A DNA stretch of 64,000 nt from Winogradskyella ursingii (GCF_013403975.1 NZ_JABFDH010000004.1:468079-532078); one strand, 5' to 3'; shown: positions 30,337-39,556, counted from the first letter of the stretch. The notes: generated by a model not told the origin, from the sequence alone. Numbers and translations are program-made.

Positions 30337-31121
30337 AATTTCATCGGAATTATTTCAATTTGAGGACTGTGTGTAACTATAGAATTTTTAGGTACTGATT
30401 CTGTTAGCCATGCATTTCCTCCAATAATGCTATTTTCACCTATGATAGTTTCACCACCTAAAATGGTAGCATTGGCATAAATTATCACATTATTATTAAT
30501 CGTTGGGTGTCTCTTTTTGTTTCTAAATTCTTTTTTAACTTTTAAAGCTCCAAGCGTCACACCTTGATAGATTTTGACGTTATCATGGATAATTGCCGTT
30601 TCACCGATCACTACACCAGTGCCATGATCTATAAAAAAAGATTCACCAATATGAGCACCTGGATGAATATCTATTCCGGTAAGTTGATGTGCATATTCCG
30701 TCATCAGTCTAGGAATAAGTGGTAGTCCTAAACGATGAAATTCTTTAGCCATTCTATAAACAGAAATAGCAAAAAAACCAGGATACGCCAAATAAACTTC
30801 ACTTAGTGATTCGGCAGCAGGATCATTATTAAAAATAGCCTGGGCATCTTTTTTTAAGTTGCAAAATAAATCTGGTATGCATTCAATAAAATCATCCCAC
30901 GTTTTGCATGGCTGTCCTGCAATTTCTGGGCACGCAATATCTCTTATCTTTATAAATAAGGTCTTAAGTTCGACCAAAGATTTTTCGGTATCCGTTTCGC
31001 TATCAAAAAAGGTGTTAAAAATTAATTGTGTAAAACGATGGGACTCTAATTTTAGAGTAGAAGATAGTTTAACGTCCTCTTTTTGGTTCTTAATTACTTC
31101 AATTAATTTTCTCTGATTCAT
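30333..31121 (-). CDS. cysE: Serine O-acetyltransferase
   Basis: 262 residues. The N-terminal half is helical (to about 145); the C-terminal half is a left-handed hexapeptide beta-helix with [37 protein letters not shown] and TLGAL, including the catalytic histidines. It acetylates serine with acetyl-CoA, giving the substrate of the following cysM. The long N-terminal extension and the shape of the beta-helix resemble the EpsC/SatA form. Overlap of the stop with the cysM start implies translational coupling. Confidence 0.93.
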   Translation of the reverse strand: MNQRKLIEVIKNQKEDVKLSSTLKLESHRFTQLIFNTFFDSETDTEKSLVELKTLFIKIRDIACPEIAGQPCKTWDDFIECIPDLFCNLKKDAQAIFNNDPAAESLSEVYLAYPGFFAISVYRMAKEFHRLGLPLIPRLMTEYAHQLTGIDIHPGAHIGESFFIDHGTGVVIGETAIIHDNVKIYQGVTLGALKVKKEFRNKKRHPTINNNVIIYANATILGGETIIGENSIIGGNAWLTESVPKNSIVTHSPQIEIIPMKL

Positions 31122-31329
31122 GATCTTGAGCTCTGTTTGTTACAAAGTTGATTCATTAATTTTAAATCTGTGATAAAATGAAGTGAAAATATTCCCAAAA
31201 TTGTTACCATATACACTTAAGGTGAAACTCTTTTAGCGCATGGTTATATGAAATACAGTAATGTTGAAAAAGTCTACTTTTGATTTTCTACTGGCAATAA
31301 TGTCTGTATAACTTATATAGCTAATCCTT

Positions 31330-33105
31330 TTATTTTAATTGAAGATTTTCCGATGATTCTAGGTTCATAATTTTAAGTCCATCAGAAATAAGAGAGCCTA
31401 GCTCTGGATGGGACTTAATTAATTCTGAGAAATAATCTTTAACTAATACCGCTAGATTATTATCCTTTGAAAGTTCAAATATTTCAAGCATCAAGAGCCA
31501 TTCTTTAGGGTATTCTGCTCTTAGTTCTTCAAAAATATTTTTTAGTATGGCAGGATCGTTTAATTCATCATGACGATAATTTCTTATCGATTCATAATAA
31601 TTTTCCAATTTTGTTTGAGATACTGATTTTTTCTTTTTTATGGTCAGGGTAGTGGATTCGCCATATAAATTTGGGAATGAATTACTATCTGCAGATCCGG
31701 CGAAAGCGGAAACAATTTCTTTTCCTACTACCATGTTGTAAATACCGTGTTCTGGCAAGAATAAAAATTCGTCATTATAGGATACTGTACAATCCTTGAG
31801 TTGAATCAGCATTAATTTTCCCTGAATATTTCTAATCCCAGTAACATTTAATCCCTCGACTTTAATCCCACTCTCAAACTCAAAAGAAAGCCGTTTTCCA
31901 TCATAAAAATTATAAGCTTTTAAGTCCACAGGTCCCATGTCTTCAATGGCAAGATTAATATTTTTTAATTTACCCAAAGGGGAGCTAAACCCATCCTTGT
32001 GATGCTTTATACCATGGCCTATCAATTCTTTTTCCCTAAATGCTAAAGCGGTTGGTCCTTTAGTTTGAAAGAAAATCACCTCGTTATCTTCATTTAAAAT
32101 CGCCCTTGAAAAATTGCCTGAGATTTGTAGCCCTGTACTCAGTTCAATGCTTCCTACCATTTGGGAATCAATAAGCTTTTTTAAACCTCTGCTACCACCT
32201 TTTCTTAGACTTAGCGTGTTCGAAAACTCTTCTAAGACTTGCATTAAATAAGAGAAGTCAGGTGTAACATAGAGCTGAGGTTGTGGCTTGGTCACATCAA
32301 ACTCTTGCTGTGATGCTGCTATAGAATAGGGAATTTTTTTAACATCGTCTTTTAAGGACGACTTGCTCTCACCGATGGAAGATAAAAGACCAGCGCCATA
32401 TAATTTTGGATCATCCATATCTCCAATAAGACCATATTCAACAGTCCACCACTGTAAGTTTCTAATTTGAGCCATTTCAGAAAGCGCGACTTTCTTTTCC
32501 TGCAGTTCATTGACATGCGATCTAGCCTCGTCAATTTCTTGTTGGCTTATACCTTGAGCCTCTTCCAGAATTGACAATTTTCTGACAGCCTCATAAACAT
32601 CCATATCATGTTTTGATAGAATAGCTTTAGAGCCCACGGCTCCTAATCTTCTCAAGTATTCGGCATAATCTGGATTGGCAATAATTGGTGCATGGCCAGC
32701 TGATTCGTGAATAATATCTGGAGCCGGAGTATATTCAATATTTTCGAGTTGTCGTATATCTGAGGCAATGACCAATACCTTGTAAGCCTGAAATTCCATA
32801 AAAGCATTTGGTGGAATAAAACCGTCTACCGCTACGGCAGCCCAACCGATTTCCTTGAGGATTCGATTCATACCATACATATTCGGAATTTCTTCAATGC
32901 CCACTCCGGTTTTTTTTAATCCTTCAAGATAGGATTCGTGTGCAACATCCGTTAAATGGTTGACTAAACGGCGCATCACATATCTCCAAACTGCCTGATC
33001 GATAGGCGAGTAGTCGTCATAATTTTGAGGTTTGATAAACTGCTTTAAATGTCTAGGCAGTCGATCGATTAATTCATTGCTTTGGTAGTCTATATGCTCT
33101 GGCAT
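31330..33105 (-). CDS. Aromatic amino acid hydroxylase (phenylalanine 4-monooxygenase family), long form
   Basis: 591 residues, about twice the usual bacterial PhhA. The N-terminal 280 residues hold the catalytic domain: VDGFIPPNAFMEFQAYKVL, then the iron ligands H133 and H138 in IIHESAGHAP, and a Glu in WWTVEYGLIGD. It hydroxylates an aromatic amino acid using tetrahydropterin and oxygen. The C-terminal half has no motif that I recognise; this two-part long form is common in Bacteroidota. No pterin recycling gene (PhhB) is adjacent. Product specificity (Phe, Tyr or Trp) cannot be read. Confidence 0.88.
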   Translation of the reverse strand: MPEHIDYQSNELIDRLPRHLKQFIKPQNYDDYSPIDQAVWRYVMRRLVNHLTDVAHESYLEGLKKTGVGIEEIPNMYGMNRILKEIGWAAVAVDGFIPPNAFMEFQAYKVLVIASDIRQLENIEYTPAPDIIHESAGHAPIIANPDYAEYLRRLGAVGSKAILSKHDMDVYEAVRKLSILEEAQGISQQEIDEARSHVNELQEKKVALSEMAQIRNLQWWTVEYGLIGDMDDPKLYGAGLLSSIGESKSSLKDDVKKIPYSIAASQQEFDVTKPQPQLYVTPDFSYLMQVLEEFSNTLSLRKGGSRGLKKLIDSQMVGSIELSTGLQISGNFSRAILNEDNEVIFFQTKGPTALAFREKELIGHGIKHHKDGFSSPLGKLKNINLAIEDMGPVDLKAYNFYDGKRLSFEFESGIKVEGLNVTGIRNIQGKLMLIQLKDCTVSYNDEFLFLPEHGIYNMVVGKEIVSAFAGSADSNSFPNLYGESTTLTIKKKKSVSQTKLENYYESIRNYRHDELNDPAILKNIFEELRAEYPKEWLLMLEIFELSKDNNLAVLVKDYFSELIKSHPELGSLISDGLKIMNLESSENLQLK

Positions 33106-33197
33106 GTTATTGTTTTAGTCACTTTAACGACCTGCTAATCGTCATTTTGATTTACTGAGGGAAATATAGTAATTCCTTATCAATTGGTTTGTTATAA

Positions 33198-34688
33198 TTA
33201 GTTATTTGCTTGCCTTGTGTTTTTCTTTTTGAGAATTATGATTGTGAAAATCAACAATAACAAACAAAAGACAATAAATGTATCTCCAATCCTTGAATAT
33301 ATTGTCATCGTTCCTTTTGTTGGTAATTCCGTTATAAGTATTTTCTCATCACTATTAAAATGGTTCATTTCGCCAATTACCTCACCAGTATAATCTGTAC
33401 CAATTGATATACCAAGACTGGTCTGGCGAACAAAATTAAAACCTTGCTCTATCGCTCTAAATTTGGACATATCGGTATGTAGCTTTGCAACTTCTTTCCA
33501 ATCATTGCTAGGAGCTATTAAAATGTCAGTACCACTTGCGTTTTTTAAATAGTTTGGAAAATCTAAGTCAAAGCAAATTACGGCTGCAATGGTACCATAA
33601 TCAGTTTCTGTTTTTTGGATTCCGGTAGCTTTATTATTGCTAATGGGTTCTTCTGCACCAGGAACTGAAATACCTTTCCAATAATCAATAATTTTTTTTC
33701 CATTGTTGTCAAAAAGTACAAGCTTGTTTTCGAGAAATTTAGTGTTTGTGGGATCGATAACTGCAACGCCTACTCCCAAATAGATATTTTGCTCGGAAGC
33801 TACTTTGCTTGCTTTTTTGTAAAGTGCCTTTTCATCTTCTTTTAATATAACTGCATTGCCTTCTGCCCAAAAAACCAGCGCTGCACCAGATTCTGCCTCT
33901 TTGATACTTCTATCGAATAAATTTTGATTTAATCGGGTTGTATTTCTTCTGGTTATAGCTTTTACGTCATTTTCGGATTCTTTATTGTTTAGTCCTTGAA
34001 TATCTACACCAGTTTTAAGACTGTCTATAGCAGAAATTGAAGCAATACGAATAGTTTCGGTATTGGATGGTTGAAATTTTACACGGTAAAATCCAAATGA
34101 TAATGTAATACCGAAAACAAGACCATAAATTAGCATTGCCTTTTTGATGTTTTTCCAATTATTTTTTTGCTCATAAATCCAATTGCAAATAGAGGCAAAC
34201 CAAGCCATTAAAAATGAAATATATCCTAAACCAAAAATTGAAATTGATTGCAGCAATATGAGTTGAGATTGCTGAGTGTAAGCTAAATGCCCAAATGTTC
34301 CAAACTGATTAAATTGATGATAAGCAAATTCCATCAATACAACCGAACAAGGAAAAATTAAGGTGCTTAGAAATGCATCACGCTTATTTCTGAAAAATGA
34401 ATCTATCAAGTATGGTATTGAGTAAAAAAAACTAAAAATCAGAGTCACAATAATTGGAATCTCGATAGGTAAAAATGGAACAACATTAAAACCTATATAA
34501 TAGCCTATGCCAATAGCTACATAAGCAACTAAAAACCCTTGCCATTTTTTTAACTTTCGAACAGCAAAAAGTAACATTGCTATAAAAACCCAGATGGCAA
34601 AAAAGACCACGTACTGTCCGTTAGAAAATACAGAGACTAATAATAGTACAAATACGAAAAGGATTTTTTTTATAGTGCTAGAGCTCAT
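33198..34688 (-). CDS. Membrane nitrilase-family protein, apolipoprotein N-acyltransferase-like
   Basis: 496 residues from the ATG at 34688; an in-frame GTG at 34751 is possible. About six N-terminal membrane helices are followed by a carbon-nitrogen hydrolase domain with a Glu in LVFWAEGNAV, a Cys in AAVICFDLDFPNYL, and a final helix (TFIVFCLLLLIFTIIIL). This is the plan of Lnt, which N-acylates lipoproteins. The surrounding motifs are divergent, so it may act on another substrate. The catalytic Lys was not located with confidence. It lies 13 bases or more downstream of the Crp-type regulator gene on the same strand, so they may be co-transcribed. Confidence 0.75.
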   Translation of the reverse strand: MSSSTIKKILFVFVLLLVSVFSNGQYVVFFAIWVFIAMLLFAVRKLKKWQGFLVAYVAIGIGYYIGFNVVPFLPIEIPIIVTLIFSFFYSIPYLIDSFFRNKRDAFLSTLIFPCSVVLMEFAYHQFNQFGTFGHLAYTQQSQLILLQSISIFGLGYISFLMAWFASICNWIYEQKNNWKNIKKAMLIYGLVFGITLSFGFYRVKFQPSNTETIRIASISAIDSLKTGVDIQGLNNKESENDVKAITRRNTTRLNQNLFDRSIKEAESGAALVFWAEGNAVILKEDEKALYKKASKVASEQNIYLGVGVAVIDPTNTKFLENKLVLFDNNGKKIIDYWKGISVPGAEEPISNNKATGIQKTETDYGTIAAVICFDLDFPNYLKNASGTDILIAPSNDWKEVAKLHTDMSKFRAIEQGFNFVRQTSLGISIGTDYTGEVIGEMNHFNSDEKILITELPTKGTMTIYSRIGDTFIVFCLLLLIFTIIILKKKNTRQANN

Positions 34689-34764
34689 TTTTACTGTATT
34701 TAAAAGTTGATACAACAAATATGTAATAATAACCAGTTTTTTACCTGACACCTATGTGACAAAA

Positions 34765-35364
34765 TTATTTTTTTGCCAGATTACTTCTAATCCTACTTAA
34801 AGATTGTCTTTCAATGCCTAAATACGATGCTAGATGGGTTAAACTGATACGGTTGGTCAATGCTTTATTTTTGGCAGTAAAGTTTAAATATCGTTCTTCA
34901 GCATTTTCAAACATAAGGCTTTCCACTCTATCGGTTTCTCGTGTTAAAACACTTTCAGCAACTAATCTTCCATACATTTCGTTACCTTTATGTTTGTAAT
35001 AAGCTTCTTGTAATTTTGCGTAAGACACGTTCACGATAATTGTTGGTTCGAGACATTGAATATGAAATTTAGAAGGTATTTGTCTCAAAAAAGAAGGATA
35101 GTCGGTAGCATAACCATTTTCACTTATAAATCCTGTAATTATTTCATTACCCTTTTCATTTAGGTAATATTTTCTTAAAAGCCCTTGACATACAAAACCG
35201 ATATCTTTTTGTACCTCACCAGCTTTATAGACAAATTCTTTCTTTTTATATTTTTGAATGGTTAAAAACGAGCGTGTAAATTCTTTAGCTTCAATGCTCA
35301 AACGAGGAAATTGGTCTATGAATAAATCAAAATAGAATTCGTTTTTTTTATCGTTTTGGGTCAT
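34765..35364 (-). CDS. Crp/Fnr-family transcriptional regulator
   Basis: 199 residues. The N-terminal two-thirds form a cyclic-nucleotide-binding-type barrel (YKAGEVQKDIGFVCQG; RKYYLNEKGNEIITGF). The C-terminal helix-turn-helix is RISLTHLASYLGIERQSLSRIR. The group lacks an obvious cAMP-binding PRERAA motif and iron-sulfur cysteines, as usual for small Bacteroidota members. It is the last ordinary gene before the cassette array and precedes the nitrilase-like gene, which it may control. The effector is unknown. Confidence 0.9.
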   Translation of the reverse strand: MTQNDKKNEFYFDLFIDQFPRLSIEAKEFTRSFLTIQKYKKKEFVYKAGEVQKDIGFVCQGLLRKYYLNEKGNEIITGFISENGYATDYPSFLRQIPSKFHIQCLEPTIIVNVSYAKLQEAYYKHKGNEMYGRLVAESVLTRETDRVESLMFENAEERYLNFTAKNKALTNRISLTHLASYLGIERQSLSRIRSNLAKK

Positions 35365-35399
35365 TTATAATTTTATTACGGATGTTTTTTTGCTTGTTG

Positions 35400-35534
35400 C
35401 CGACGTGTTTGTTTATGGAAAGTTGCATGTTTGGGCAATTAATTTAGCAAATAAAAACGAACGTGAGAAAATTCCGAAGGAATTTTTCAAATAAGCAACG
35501 ACCAAAGCAATTGATTATTCACGTTGTTGTAGCA
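35400..35534. repeat. attC-like palindromic site 1 (distal end of array, degenerate)
   Basis: Imperfect palindrome downstream of the serine hydrolase. The right core is CGTTGTTGT; the left core reads CCGACGTGTTTG where other sites have ACAACGTGTTTG, so this outer half has decayed. An inner hairpin pairs AAAATTCC (35468-35475) with GGAATTTT (35479-35486). It is the last site on this side. Confidence 0.6.
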
Positions 35535-35539
35535 CGTTT

Positions 35540-36658
35540 TTATTCCGCAACGCTTAATTTCCGAAGAAGTGAATTTGACCTTAAATCTAAATTTGTATTA
35601 CCAAAATTATAATTTCTCATAAGTATTACTCCATATTCGCTGTCTTTTTCATATTCGAAATTAGCTGAATATCCAGCTTTAGAACCTCCGTGTCCGACAG
35701 TATTTATTCCTTGGTCAGAATATAATTGAAAACCAAAACTATAATTAGACCTTAATCTTGTTGTTGGTGTTTGTGTTGTTTGTAGCATTTCAATACCACT
35801 ATCATTTAAAAGAGTTGAGTAGCCCATACAAGCTTTCATAAACTTAACCATATCGCTTGATGTAGAGTAAATGCCGCCATTAGGTATTCTGTATCCAACT
35901 TCATTATGCTCGCGTTTAGGTCGCTCGTGATCAAGTTCAGCAGTTGGTCCACCAGCCATTCCTTTTGCTAAGTTGTTCTTTTGGTTTTCAGGAACTTTAA
36001 AATACGTGTTATTCATTTCTAAAGGTCTGAAAATCTTATCTTGAACTAATTCGATATAAGGTTTGTCGGCTACTTTTGAAAGAGTTAAACCTAAAATTGC
36101 AAATCCAATGTTTGAATAGCCAAATCTTTCACCAGGTTTTGAACGAAAAGAGGTTTCTGGAATTGCTTTAATAAGATTGTTTTCCCAATCATTAATATTT
36201 CCAAAACGTACATTTTCATCTCGACTTCTCGATTCTCTATCTAACCCAGAAGTATGTGTAGCTAATTGTTTTAGAGTAATAGGTGGATGTTTATCATAAT
36301 CAACTAATGATTTAATTTCTGGTAAATATTTTTCAACAGGGTCGTTTATATCGAGCTTTCCGTCTTGTTGAAGTTGCATCATTAAAAATCCAGCAAATGA
36401 TTTTGAAATTGAGCCAATTCGAAAAATAGTATTCAAATCTGCATTTCCGTAAGATTTCAATACTAAAGTTGAATCTTTATGAATGATTGCAAGAGAAAAA
36501 CTTCCGTCAATATTATCGTCTTTAACGTCACTCTTTACTAGTTCGTTAAAGTTTTCTATTACTTCGTTTTTAGTTGGTTTTCGGTTTTCATCTTCTTTTA
36601 TTGGTGTATTACAGCTAAATATTAATAAAACAATTGCGAGTGATAAAATTCTTTTCAT
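35540..36658 (-). CDS. Beta-lactamase-family serine hydrolase lipoprotein (cassette gene)
   Basis: 372 residues. Lipobox Cys in LLIFSC near residue 16 predicts a lipoprotein. Motifs of the class C beta-lactamase/D-Ala-D-Ala peptidase fold: the SxxK serine in RIGSISKSFAG, the Tyr-x-Asn motif in FGYSNIGFA, and HGGSKAG as the third motif. Such proteins may be esterases, peptidases or beta-lactamases; length and motifs do not decide. The gene fills one cassette whose recombination site lies immediately downstream. Two BlaI-like operators lie upstream at 36735-36775, a hint that it responds to cell-wall stress. Confidence 0.88.
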   Translation of the reverse strand: MKRILSLAIVLLIFSCNTPIKEDENRKPTKNEVIENFNELVKSDVKDDNIDGSFSLAIIHKDSTLVLKSYGNADLNTIFRIGSISKSFAGFLMMQLQQDGKLDINDPVEKYLPEIKSLVDYDKHPPITLKQLATHTSGLDRESRSRDENVRFGNINDWENNLIKAIPETSFRSKPGERFGYSNIGFAILGLTLSKVADKPYIELVQDKIFRPLEMNNTYFKVPENQKNNLAKGMAGGPTAELDHERPKREHNEVGYRIPNGGIYSTSSDMVKFMKACMGYSTLLNDSGIEMLQTTQTPTTRLRSNYSFGFQLYSDQGINTVGHGGSKAGYSANFEYEKDSEYGVILMRNYNFGNTNLDLRSNSLLRKLSVAE

Positions 36659-36734
36659 TTTCTAAGTTGGAATTAAGATTAGTTTTTAGATTTTGAATGA
36701 AAAGATACCAGTTGAGATATTCGAATTCATTAAC

Positions 36735-36775
36735 TCTACAAATGTAGAATAAAAAAATGATTCTACAAGTGTAGA
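36735..36775 (-). promoter_or_regulatory. Twin BlaI/MecI-like operators upstream of the serine hydrolase
   Basis: Two near-identical 14-base palindromes, TCTACAAATGTAGA (36735-36748) and TCTACAAGTGTAGA (36762-36775), have centres 27 bases apart. They match the dyad TACA-nn-TGTA bound by BlaI/MecI/CopY-type winged-helix repressors. The start codon of the serine hydrolase is 77 bases downstream on the minus strand. No repressor gene is present in the window. Confidence 0.6.
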
Positions 36776-36797
36776 GTTGGTTTTTCTCAAATGCGCT

Positions 36798-36927
36798 ACA
36801 ACGTGTTTGTATATGGTTTGTTGCGGAATGGTTCGGCAGAACTATTCCGCCGTAAACCAAAGTTAGCAAATACGCAGGAATTTCCGAGAGGAAATTCCGC
36901 CGCAATGAACTATTGCCGTTGTTGTGC
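36798..36927. repeat. attC-like palindromic site 2
   Basis: Begins ACAACGTGTTTG and ends GTTGTGC, with imperfectly paired arms (TATATGG... / ...CTATTGCC). Two inner hairpins: GCGGAAT-GTTC / GAAC-ATTCCGC, and GGAATTTCC (36877-36885) with GGAAATTCC (36890-36898). Lies directly downstream of the DUF6090 gene on the minus strand, the position expected for that cassette's own site. Confidence 0.75.
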
Positions 36928-36953
36928 TTTCGTTATTTTTATTAATTAGACTT

Positions 36954-37739
36954 CTAATATTTTTCAATTTCATGTATAACGTCCTTACCTAAATCAATAG
37001 CTATAGATGCATTATTAGACCGAAATCTTGCAGGACCAATCATTTCATAAATTCTCACCTGGACAGGTTCATTCTGCTGTATAAATTTTAATGGATTGTC
37101 TTTAAAGTATAATTCCATAGTTAATACTCCATAGTTATCCCTTAAAAAAGTTCTATATGAAATAGCAAGATCTTTATTCCAATCATCTATCAAGAAATTA
37201 CTATTTACAAAACTATAGTACTTGTTAATTGATTTTTTAAGGGAGTCATTTTTTATGTTGGAAAATAAACCAGTACTTTTTAATTCATCTAAAATGTTTT
37301 TATTGATAATCACCTTATCGTGTACACCAGAACAGATAATTGTACGGTTTATTAAGTCCATATTCAAGGTGTCAGGATAAGGTCCTTCCCAAAAATTATT
37401 ATTCTTATGTTTAGGAATGGGTGTATTAATAATTGAATTTTGTTCTAAATCGTGTTTTGCAATTTTTAGTACATACGATAATGAATTAGAACGGAATTCT
37501 TGTAGAATTTCAGTTTGAGTGAGATAGGCTTTGTCTTCTTCGATTGACTTAACTAAATTGTTTAACAGGGATTGAATTTGCTTATTTGATTTTTTTTCTT
37601 CATTCCAATTATTAATTTGTAAGGCTATCAAAATTCCCATAACTACCAGGATAATTTCACCAAGGCCGTATTTTAGGTATTTACCTGTTTTGTTTTTTTC
37701 CATAAGGTCATAACGCATTTTTCTAAAGATTTTTATCAT
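36954..37739 (-). CDS. DUF6090 family membrane-anchored protein (cassette gene)
   Basis: 261 residues. It begins with a basic stretch and then GLGEIILVVMGILIALQINNWNEEKK, a single membrane helix followed by the QINNWNE motif that marks DUF6090. The rest is a soluble, mainly helical domain of unknown function. The family is frequent in Bacteroidota. It is the 3' gene of a two-gene cassette between sites at 36798 and 38868; the upstream gene has its own terminator, so the two are probably transcribed separately. Confidence 0.82.
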   Translation of the reverse strand: MIKIFRKMRYDLMEKNKTGKYLKYGLGEIILVVMGILIALQINNWNEEKKSNKQIQSLLNNLVKSIEEDKAYLTQTEILQEFRSNSLSYVLKIAKHDLEQNSIINTPIPKHKNNNFWEGPYPDTLNMDLINRTIICSGVHDKVIINKNILDELKSTGLFSNIKNDSLKKSINKYYSFVNSNFLIDDWNKDLAISYRTFLRDNYGVLTMELYFKDNPLKFIQQNEPVQVRIYEMIGPARFRSNNASIAIDLGKDVIHEIEKY

Positions 37740-37891
37740 AATCTACATCCCGAAAGCGGGAATCTTATTGCTTGGTTGTAATGGCGTATTAAGGTTCAGG
37801 CTCTTGCCACCCTCTTCGATACCTATATAAATGGTTTATCACACTTATTATGCTAATGACGCAATTGCTATGAAAAACTATATGGTTTAAA

Positions 37892-37925
37892 TAAAAACAG
37901 CTCATGTGTTTTAGATGAGCTGTTC
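37892..37925 (-). terminator. Intrinsic terminator of the duplicated-domain lipoprotein gene
   Basis: AACAGCTCAT and ATGAGCTGTT form a perfect 10-base stem around a nine-base loop, followed on the minus strand by TTTTAT. It lies 25 bases after the stop codon of the gene at 37950. Confidence 0.82.
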
Positions 37926-37949
37926 CTAATTACATTAAGTTATAAACCG

Positions 37950-38672
37950 TTAATTGGCATCATTATAAAATGTAATGGTTGGAGCACCAATAACGCCTGC
38001 TTCTTCCATTAATTTTTTGAGTTCAGGATCATTAATTCTAGCTTTGGCTTTGTCTATATCTGTCACCGCAAATACGACGTGTACCATGTTTGGGTCATCC
38101 ACACCTCGTCCGAGAGCTAAATCATTTAAGCCATTAGCGGCTCTCGTCTCTTTACCTTCACGATCATATCCTTTTACCCATGTATCAAAATCATTTACCT
38201 TATGTGTAATTTCTAGTCGGGTTCCGCCATCTTTTTTATGCTCTGTATTGTATCTTATGATATTCCAGAAATGTATTTCGGGCTTCGATAAAACTCCAAG
38301 ACTGTCCATTACTGTTTTTAGTCTAGGGTTGTCTATAAATGATTTCGCATCATCCATATCTGATGGTGCCAAAACAATCTTTACGTCATTAGGCTTCTCT
38401 ACTGATCTCTCAACAGCAACAAAGGACAAGCCACTAGCATTTCTTGCTACGGAGTCTGCATCAAATCCTCGACGCCAAGAATCATAATCTCTAACCGTAT
38501 GGTATACCGTAATAACATCCATTGGCAGTGTAGGCGCGTTGTCTAGTTCCTGGTTAACTTCCGTAGTTTCAACCTCAGTGGTTTCTTCAGTGATGGCTTT
38601 TTCGGTATTGTCTTTGCAAGATGCAAAACTCAACGTTATAAGTAATGCAATGAATAAATGGATTTTTCTCAT
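37950..38672 (-). CDS. Lipoprotein with two tandem dimeric alpha-beta barrel-like domains
   Basis: 240 residues. Lipobox Cys in LSFASC near residue 19, then a threonine/glutamate-rich linker. Two homologous units of about 85 residues follow: YHTVRDYDSWRRGFD...ASGLSFVAVERSVEKPNDV and THKVNDFDTWVKGYD...ANGLNDLALGRGVDDPNMV, each ending with an ITFYN/IHFWN-like strand. The W-x-x-G-F/Y-D pattern suggests an antibiotic-biosynthesis-monooxygenase-like ferredoxin fold, where two units would mimic a dimer. Function unknown. It may be part of the cassette array or an older chromosomal gene enclosed by it. Confidence 0.65.
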   Translation of the reverse strand: MRKIHLFIALLITLSFASCKDNTEKAITEETTEVETTEVNQELDNAPTLPMDVITVYHTVRDYDSWRRGFDADSVARNASGLSFVAVERSVEKPNDVKIVLAPSDMDDAKSFIDNPRLKTVMDSLGVLSKPEIHFWNIIRYNTEHKKDGGTRLEITHKVNDFDTWVKGYDREGKETRAANGLNDLALGRGVDDPNMVHVVFAVTDIDKAKARINDPELKKLMEEAGVIGAPTITFYNDAN

Positions 38673-38867
38673 GAATATTGATATTTAGTTTGCCTACTCT
38701 AAAAGGTTTTCGGCTTCCCCAATTGATTTGATATTAGTTGTAATGCTTAGGGTCAAGTCATGAGAAGTTGGGCGACTGACATCTAATTTAGTGAAAATTT
38801 CACAAATGAAAATTTAATACACATATTGAGTAAACTATTTCAGGAAATTACATTTCTCTAATTAGCT

Positions 38868-39090
38868 ACAACGCTCCCTGTGTATAGCGTAGTGAGGCGC
38901 GCCTCACGAAGAGCTATGTTCGCGCCTGATTCGCTATACACCATGTTGTGTGTAGTTTCGTGAGGAGCTCACGGGGAACCTTATAAATATACTATAAAAT
39001 TGCCAGGTGCGATCAACAGGGAGCGTTGTGGGATAATTAGTAGAAAAGGAAGCGTTCGCAGAACGTGGTTTCTACGTGCCGCAGGCAATT
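38868..39090. repeat. Gene-less, hairpin-rich cassette, copy 1 (223 bp)
   Basis: No open frame. 38868-38949 is a short attC-like site: ACAAC, then arms TGTATAGCG / CGCTATACA, an inner 16-base perfect palindrome GTGAGGCGCGCCTCAC (38892-38907), then GTTGT. Next, CAGGGAGCGTTGT (39017-39029) is the exact reverse complement of the first 13 bases. GTTGTGGGATAATT (39025-39038) pairs perfectly with AATTATCCCACAAC (39087-39100) and encloses the smaller hairpin CGTTC-GCA-GAACG. Bases 38868-39090 recur without a noticed difference at 63702-63924. Either a degenerate double site or a structured non-coding element. Confidence 0.75.
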
Positions 39091-39095
39091 ATCCC

Positions 39096-39226
39096 ACAAC
39101 GTGTTTGTGTATGATTTCGTTGCGTGTTTGAGCAACTAAATTAGTAAACTAAAACGAACCAGAGGAAATTCCGAAGGAATTTCCAAGTAGGCGAGTACTA
39201 GCAATGAATTATACACGGTGTTGTGC
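39096..39226. repeat. attC-like palindromic site 3
   Basis: Begins ACAACGTGTTTG and ends GTTGTGC. Outer arm TGTATGATT pairs with AATTATACA; inner hairpin GGAAATTCC (39164-39172) with GGAATTTCC (39176-39184). It is directly downstream of the zinc-ribbon gene on the minus strand and directly abuts the gene-less cassette. Confidence 0.78.
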
Positions 39227-39556
39227 CTAGTTTTTTATTCTTTGGTCTTTGTATTTAACGACCCATTCTTTTGCTTCTTCTAATGTTTTTGGATAACTGA
39301 CATAATTATTTGATTCCGATTTATAATATTCCGATTTCCCTTCTTGATAAACGTGATGGAAAGGAAAACCTTCTGAAATCATAAACTTTACAAGTTCCCA
39401 TTTTTTCTTATCAGTCTTTTTTGGTGGTCGAAAGCTATGATTAATAAAAATCATCTGATTTGAACACAAAGGGCATTTTCCAAGATGTAGATTGGTTAAA
39501 TCTAATCCCAGATTTTCTACTCTATAACATTCTAAACAAACAGATTTGTGTCCCAT
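39227..39556 (-). CDS. Small zinc-ribbon protein of unknown function (cassette gene)
   Basis: 109 residues. CLECYRVE near residue 8 and CPLCSNQM near residue 33 give two CxxC pairs, so a zinc ribbon is likely. The C-terminal part (KTLEEAKEWVVKYKDQ) is charged and helical. No signal peptide. It starts immediately after the stop codon of the Tdi1-like gene, so both form a two-gene operon inside one cassette. The pairing suggests a shared role, but none is known to me. Confidence 0.7.
   Translation of the reverse strand: MGHKSVCLECYRVENLGLDLTNLHLGKCPLCSNQMIFINHSFRPPKKTDKKKWELVKFMISEGFPFHHVYQEGKSEYYKSESNNYVSYPKTLEEAKEWVVKYKDQRIKN

Noticed and set aside
37747..37830. About 27 open codons on the minus strand upstream of DUF6090 (GIEEGGKSLNLNTPLQ)
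   Set aside because: Too short, no start, no family recognised; could be a decayed tail of an old gene but cannot be supported.
37975..38487. 170-residue plus-strand frame
   Set aside because: Shadow of the duplicated-domain lipoprotein gene, which has a lipobox, internal domain repeat and terminator.
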